Source: an uncultured Prevotella sp. (GTDB taxonomy: Bacteria > Bacteroidota > Bacteroidia > Bacteroidales > Bacteroidaceae). Taken from it: DNA of 37,278 bases. Position 1 is the first letter of the stretch. Each line of letters begins with the position of its first letter. The translations under genes and the position numbers were made by a program. The notes beneath the pieces were generated by a model that did not search any database, was not told the origin of the DNA, and saw nothing but the letters and a program-made list of their open reading frames with translations. The DNA is taken from positions 1 through 37,278 of the forward strand of contig ONAJ01000029.1 in the NCBI GenBank assembly GCA_900315775.1. The letters run 5' to 3'. Positions 32,990 to 37,278 of this stretch are shown here, piece by piece.

Positions 32990-34807
32990 ATGAGCATGAT
33001 AGATATAAAAGTAAATGAACGCTATATGGCAATCCAGTCTGGATTTGAATGGAATGCCATACCTTCATTTGCTGTTCTGACAGGAGTAAATGGCGTTGGC
33101 AAAACTCAGCTTCTAAATATGTTGAGTAATCAGTTGAATCCTGTATTTAATACTCTCTATTCTGGTAGCGAAGAAAATGCTCACATTATATTATCTTCAT
33201 CTATTGCTCCTGATTTAAGCATAGAAGGACTGATAAAATATAAAAATAAGCTTCTTGACAATCAGGCTATGGAAAAAAGTAATCTGAATATACTTCGGAT
33301 TTATGAAGATGATGCTAGGCAGAAAAAAAGAAATCTTCAATTTGCAAGAGATGAAGTTGAAAGACGTAGGATTCTTCATGAATTGGAAAGCAGCAAACAC
33401 AATGCTCAAAACATAATAAACGAGAATAAGAAGTTGCATGAATACGCCTATGATGTAGAATTAGAAAGGATAAGTGTTATTCTTGGAAAAATTCCAATTA
33501 ATTTAACAGACAGTGAAATCAGGGAGTATGCAAATCCATATTTTAACACCTTAACAGAGGTGCAGGATTATGAGCGTTTTGTCAAGCAGGAAGAAAAAGA
33601 AAGAAACGAGAAGTATATCTTGCTTTCAAAAGAAAAACGAGAAAGTGAGATTGCCGCCGTTAGAGATGCAGAAAGGTCTTTTCAAGTAATAAACCGTCTG
33701 TTTAGGAAATATGGCTTTGATTATTTTACGATGTTGGACCCATTTCCTGCAGATAAGAGCAGAAGGGGTGATATACTGTTTTCGGGAAAAAATGGTGAAA
33801 TAGTACATTATGATTCTTTGTCTTCTGGAGAGCAGATGATAGTAAAGTTCATTATATGGGCCATGGGTAAAGATATACGAGGAAATCGAATCAATACGAT
33901 GCTTCTTGATGAACCAGATGCCCATCTTCATCCCTCTATGTCTAAGATGATGGTTGATATTCTTTATGAGATATCAAGGCCACAGTCAGAAGGTGGTAGT
34001 GGCATTAGGATAATAATAACAACTCATTCTCCATCAACGGTGGCCTTTGCTCCAGAAGAATCGTTGTTTGTCATGGAGAAAGACGAACATGGAAATAGAT
34101 CTGTCCGAAGTACGACAGCCGAGGAAGCCGTTTCTGTATTAAGTCAAGGGATATTTTCTTTTGATAAAGCCATAAAGCAGTTCTCAATGGCCATAGACTC
34201 TGATAAAGAGAATGTCCTTTTTGTTGAGGGAAAAACAGACGTATGTCATCTCAAGAAGGCTATTGAGGTTTTGAGTTACAACCTTGATGTTGAGATAATC
34301 GATATGCACGATGCTACAACATTGGCAAGCTTTATTAAATCGATTCCAGCAAAGTTGTTCCCAGATAAAAAGAGATTGATAGCTTTGTTTGACTGTGACG
34401 AAGCAGGTAATAGAGCTATTAAGTCAATAAATGTCTCGGAAACAGAACTACTGAATATAAAAAAAGTAACAGCCGAGCAATGTGAAGGTAAGTCATTTGT
34501 GATGACTTTGGTTGCTCCAGGTGGATTAAAGGAATATTGCCCGATAGAATTCCTATATTCTAAGGATTTCTTAGATGCCCACAGCATGTTAGTAAAACGG
34601 GATTATCGTGATTTTCAAACTCTATACAAGCCGACATCTCCGGAAGACGGTTCTGACTATACAGATGAATCTACTTTAAGGCCATTTAAAGTAAATGACG
34701 ACAGAAAGAATAATTTTGCTACTGCTGTACAATCAGAATCAGACCCACAAGTCTTTATTGGATTCAAGTCAACCCTTGACTTAATCCATGAGTTTATTTC
34801 GTTATGA
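32990..34807 (+). CDS. SMC/OLD-like ATPase fused to a TOPRIM (DUF4435-like) domain
   Basis: 605 residues. An ABC-type ATPase: Walker A GVNGVGKT at 32-39, a charged helical coiled-coil insertion at about 80-230, signature LSSGEQ at 277-282, Walker B MLLDEPDAHLHP at 304-315 and H-loop His346 (THSPSTVAF). Then a TOPRIM-like domain: Glu413 in LFVEGKTD and Asp468/Asp470 in ALFDCDEAGN, as in OLD and DUF4435 proteins. It should be an ATP-gated nuclease or sensor. Similar architectures occur in anti-phage systems (OLD, Gabija GajA). AT-richer than the core genes around it. It overlaps the next gene by 4 bases (ATGA). Confidence 0.88.
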   Translation: MSMIDIKVNERYMAIQSGFEWNAIPSFAVLTGVNGVGKTQLLNMLSNQLNPVFNTLYSGSEENAHIILSSSIAPDLSIEGLIKYKNKLLDNQAMEKSNLNILRIYEDDARQKKRNLQFARDEVERRRILHELESSKHNAQNIINENKKLHEYAYDVELERISVILGKIPINLTDSEIREYANPYFNTLTEVQDYERFVKQEEKERNEKYILLSKEKRESEIAAVRDAERSFQVINRLFRKYGFDYFTMLDPFPADKSRRGDILFSGKNGEIVHYDSLSSGEQMIVKFIIWAMGKDIRGNRINTMLLDEPDAHLHPSMSKMMVDILYEISRPQSEGGSGIRIIITTHSPSTVAFAPEESLFVMEKDEHGNRSVRSTTAEEAVSVLSQGIFSFDKAIKQFSMAIDSDKENVLFVEGKTDVCHLKKAIEVLSYNLDVEIIDMHDATTLASFIKSIPAKLFPDKKRLIALFDCDEAGNRAIKSINVSETELLNIKKVTAEQCEGKSFVMTLVAPGGLKEYCPIEFLYSKDFLDAHSMLVKRDYRDFQTLYKPTSPEDGSDYTDESTLRPFKVNDDRKNNFATAVQSESDPQVFIGFKSTLDLIHEFISL

Positions 34808-35139
34808 ATGATATGAATTCTTTTTCGAAATATCAGTTGGAACTGGAAAAGTTACTGCTTAGCAGAGGTGAGCATAAATATACTCATGAGGTCTTGTTGA
34901 ATGTGAAATACGAGGGTAAAGGAATACAGACCCTCACATTTCCAGAAGCAAGAGTCTTGTTTGACTTTAACGATAACGATTCTAATCGGGTCTTCGTAAG
35001 AGAGCTAGCACATGCGCCCAATGAGTATTATGAGGACTTTCGTCCATTATTCCAATCTTTTGAATTTGACAGTCAGCAAGGTTGTTTAATAATTAAGGGT
35101 TCTGGGACCTATGGACCATATAAAGTGACATTATTTTAG
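34804..35139 (+). CDS. Small unknown protein of the ATPase-PIN operon
   Basis: 111 residues; family not recognised. The N-terminus is helical (SFSKYQLELEKLLLSRGEHKYTHE), the rest is strand-rich and ends GSGTYGPYKVTLF. No signal peptide, metal-binding motif or HTH is visible. Its ATG overlaps the ATPase stop (ATGA), and the PIN gene starts 14 bases after it, so translation is probably coupled to both. In a defence operon it could be a sensor, adaptor or inhibitor of one of the two enzymes; that is inference from position only. Confidence 0.8.
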   Translation: MNDMNSFSKYQLELEKLLLSRGEHKYTHEVLLNVKYEGKGIQTLTFPEARVLFDFNDNDSNRVFVRELAHAPNEYYEDFRPLFQSFEFDSQQGCLIIKGSGTYGPYKVTLF

Positions 35140-35153
35140 GGAATTTTCTGTTT

Positions 35154-37148
35154 ATGGAAATAATTGACGATCTGTTTTCATTAAGATTGCAACTTGACGA
35201 TCAGTCCAAAAGGCTGACCCGTACAGCCCGTTGTCAGGTGCTCATCAAGATAATATACCGTCTTGGTGAGCAGGTCAATTATGCCCAAATCGCTTCTAAC
35301 TTCAAGCGGTTCTTGAAAAAGAAAGATTTCCCAGACGCTACGATAGAGTCAGACCTATCGTATTTGATTGAGCAGCATGAAATTCAGCATACGAAGGGCA
35401 GATACTATCTTTCTACCAATAAGCGATCAAAAATAGACAAGGCATTACAGGAGTCAGAAAACCGGCTTAACGATTTGGTTAGTCGTTATTTCACCAACCT
35501 GTATTCATCCACGACTCAGATAACCAATTGGTTGAAATCAGCAACAGTCATATTCTTTCGTAATTATTCTGGTCAATGGATTTCAGACCTTACGACGCAA
35601 TATAAGTCCGCTTCTGTCAAGCAGTCCAAGGATAGTATTATCGCTACCATTAGTAGGTGGACTTCGAAGCAAGCAGATGTAGACAGAGGCGATCATAAGC
35701 TGTTACCAGGTAAATTCCTTGATTTCCTTTTCAGCCGAGATCCTGTTGTAGATACATTCCTCTGGGAATTTGGTATCAGTTGTTTTTCAGCACGCTTGAT
35801 TGCAGAAGATGCTGGAAGGGATGCGATAACAATGGATATATTCCGGGATAGTTATTGTGTGCTTGACACTAATATATTGATAGATCTCCAATTGGATTCA
35901 GAGGCAAAGATTGATAATCTTGATGCTTTGGAGAATATCTTTACTAGTCTCAATATTAGTCCCATCATATTCTATATCACACGTTTGGAATATGAGCATA
36001 AAGTCGCCACGAAGCGAGAAGAAGTCCTGCGATTGGCAGACAAGTACGACTATGAACTCATGAGGAAGGCTTCTGACGATTTTATAGCTGCGGCTGTCCA
36101 AGTCGGTTGTCGTGAGTTGGAAGATTACGATAGGTTTTTCTCCCAGATGACCAATGTTCCGACAGGATTTGGCAAATGCGAAATACAGTGTGTTGACAAT
36201 GACAAAGACATAGATAATGCGATAGAGATTTCTCAGCAGAACGAGTCTGAGCAACAGCAGTTGTCGGACATCTACTTTTCTTTGCACAACAGAGAGAAGC
36301 GAACTAATCCTCTGATTCATGACGTTGGTCTCATTGGTGGTGTTATATACATGAAGCGTGATAGAAAGGAAAAGGCTTTCATCCTGACACGCGACAGTGC
36401 CATTAACGAATATTCCAATCAGAAGCCATCAGAGGACAACCTTCCTCTTTCCATTAAATTGGAAACGCTGATGAATGTCCTGTCTATTGAGGAGAAAGCG
36501 TATGACTTGGATGCTGTTGATTTCACGGAACTCTATGCTGATATGATTAGGAATGGTCTTAGCCCAAGGACGGACTGTTTCGTGCCAGAAGATATGTCTC
36601 ATGTGCATGATTTAGATTCTAACGTATCGCGCATACCACCACAATATGCCGAAGATGTATTAAATACTTACCATCGGCTTCGCTTTGCCGGAGTCCCTGA
36701 TGAAGAAGTTCGTTTAGAAACCGTGAGATTGATAGATCGTTATGTAAACGACACAAAGTTAGACCTTATCACAGCCAAAGAAGAACGAGATACTGCTAAT
36801 ATAGAGCGAGATCGACATAAACAGCGGGCAGACAATGCTTCACGAGCCTTAAAAATCAGTATAGCTAATGCAGTAGAGTCAGAATACAAACATTATGTTT
36901 TCTGCAAGGCAATGTCTCATTGGTGGATATTGCTTGTGTCTTTGGCGGTTTGTGTTTTATGTTTCTCTATCGGACTGCTCTCTAATAAAAACTGGTATTG
37001 GGGTGTAATAGGAGCATTCTTAAGCGTCTTGTTGCAGAGTATCGTCGATATATATCCTAATTGGCAGAGCGCAAGGAAGGAGAAAAAACGCATCATGGAG
37101 GAAGAAATAGAACGTCGATTTAATGAAGCGCTTTTAGACAAACAATAA
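35154..37148 (+). CDS. Membrane-anchored PIN-domain nuclease with N-terminal winged helix
   Basis: 664 residues. Order: a possible winged helix (about 20-95, RCQVLIKIIYRLGEQVNYAQ), a helical region, then a PIN-like domain with the acidic set Asp238 (VLDTNILIDL), Glu279 (ITRLEYEHK), Asp390 (IHDVGLIGG) and Asp414 (LTRDSA), a coiled coil at about 545-575, two hydrophobic helices at about 590-611 and 617-636, and a charged tail. It is probably a metal-dependent RNase or DNase tethered to the membrane with its catalytic part in the cytoplasm. It is the last gene of the ATPase operon and shares its AT-rich composition. Confidence 0.85.
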   Translation: MEIIDDLFSLRLQLDDQSKRLTRTARCQVLIKIIYRLGEQVNYAQIASNFKRFLKKKDFPDATIESDLSYLIEQHEIQHTKGRYYLSTNKRSKIDKALQESENRLNDLVSRYFTNLYSSTTQITNWLKSATVIFFRNYSGQWISDLTTQYKSASVKQSKDSIIATISRWTSKQADVDRGDHKLLPGKFLDFLFSRDPVVDTFLWEFGISCFSARLIAEDAGRDAITMDIFRDSYCVLDTNILIDLQLDSEAKIDNLDALENIFTSLNISPIIFYITRLEYEHKVATKREEVLRLADKYDYELMRKASDDFIAAAVQVGCRELEDYDRFFSQMTNVPTGFGKCEIQCVDNDKDIDNAIEISQQNESEQQQLSDIYFSLHNREKRTNPLIHDVGLIGGVIYMKRDRKEKAFILTRDSAINEYSNQKPSEDNLPLSIKLETLMNVLSIEEKAYDLDAVDFTELYADMIRNGLSPRTDCFVPEDMSHVHDLDSNVSRIPPQYAEDVLNTYHRLRFAGVPDEEVRLETVRLIDRYVNDTKLDLITAKEERDTANIERDRHKQRADNASRALKISIANAVESEYKHYVFCKAMSHWWILLVSLAVCVLCFSIGLLSNKNWYWGVIGAFLSVLLQSIVDIYPNWQSARKEKKRIMEEEIERRFNEALLDKQ

Positions 37149-37152
37149 TGAT

Positions 37153-37212
37153 ATGATTCAACTTAATCCACGATACGAGGCGATATTTAATCCCGCCTAC
37201 ATTGACCTTTAA
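37153..37212 (+). CDS. Possible very short ORF or gene remnant
   Basis: ATG at 37153 opens 19 codons (MIQLNPRYEAIFNPAYIDL) then TAA, 4 bases after the PIN gene stop. The opening MIQLNPRYEAIF faintly recalls the start of phage large terminases or a truncated larger protein, but that is an impression. It may be a leader or the remnant of a deleted gene, or chance. Confidence 0.3.
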   Translation: MIQLNPRYEAIFNPAYIDL

Positions 37213-37224
37213 TTATTAGACAAT

Positions 37225-37278
37225 ATGTTCATACCAAATATAACAGCGGAAGGCATTGCGCGAGAGATTGTCAGTAGG
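37225..37278 (+). CDS. Partial CDS at the window end (unknown)
   Basis: ATG 37225 opens 18 codons to the end of the window (MFIPNITAEGIAREIVSR) without a stop. The A-rich preceding bases and same-strand position after the PIN gene make it a plausible fourth operon member. The family cannot be told. Confidence 0.5.
   Translation, partial: MFIPNITAEGIAREIVSR

Overview
The window reads as chromosomal DNA of a Bacteroidales bacterium, most likely Prevotella or a close relative. Evidence: promoters of the Bacteroidetes type (TTTG, about 20 bases, TAnnTTTG), a SusC/SusD pair, an UpxY-like NusG paralogue, a DUF5683 gene beside parAB, a four-helix-bundle (S23) protein gene, and A-rich leaders in place of Shine-Dalgarno sites. 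Species assignment is inference.

Layout. 1-2153: start of a minus-strand gene, then a RecD-like helicase and rsmD. 2201-6537: NhaD antiporter (minus), carboxynorspermidine dehydrogenase-like gene, an S23 gene held between two inverted 7-bp repeat arrays, and recA. 6591-9682: alaS (minus) and a MerR-like regulator, divergent from fully overlapping promoters. 9683-10157: no gene; two nested inverted-repeat elements around a five-copy 22-bp palindromic array. 10158-19690: a compact pectin locus (GH28 polygalacturonase, SusC, SusD, small lipoprotein, secreted protein, pectinesterase). 19721-25781: minus-strand run parA-parB-DUF5683-lytic transglycosylase-relA/spoT. 25882-27823: surE and lpxB (plus). 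27809-30954: minus-strand rsfS-ftsH-cdsA. 31331-31401: tRNA-Gln. 31631-32899: UpxY-like antiterminator and a frameshifted unknown gene. 32990-37148: an AT-richer three-gene operon (SMC/OLD-like ATPase fused to a TOPRIM/DUF4435-like domain; small unknown protein; PIN-domain nuclease with C-terminal membrane helices), a candidate defence system. The window ends in a small ORF and an open partial CDS.

How the genes work together. The pectin locus pairs extracytoplasmic depolymerisation (GH28) and demethylation (CE8) with outer-membrane capture (SusCD); no SusR, hybrid two-component or ECF regulator is nearby. The last three full genes look translationally coupled and are probably one functional unit.

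Three non-coding patterns stand out. (1) Tandem repeats with a 7-bp period but different unit sequences fill gaps between co-directional genes, often starting at the upstream stop codon, and also occur in frame inside lpxB, cdsA and the pectinesterase signal peptide. (2) The nested inverted-repeat element with a palindromic 22-bp array at 9699-10135. (3) Promoter-bearing palindromic repeats at 96-162, 3568-3644 and 30961-31170. No database search was run; family names rest on motif recognition.
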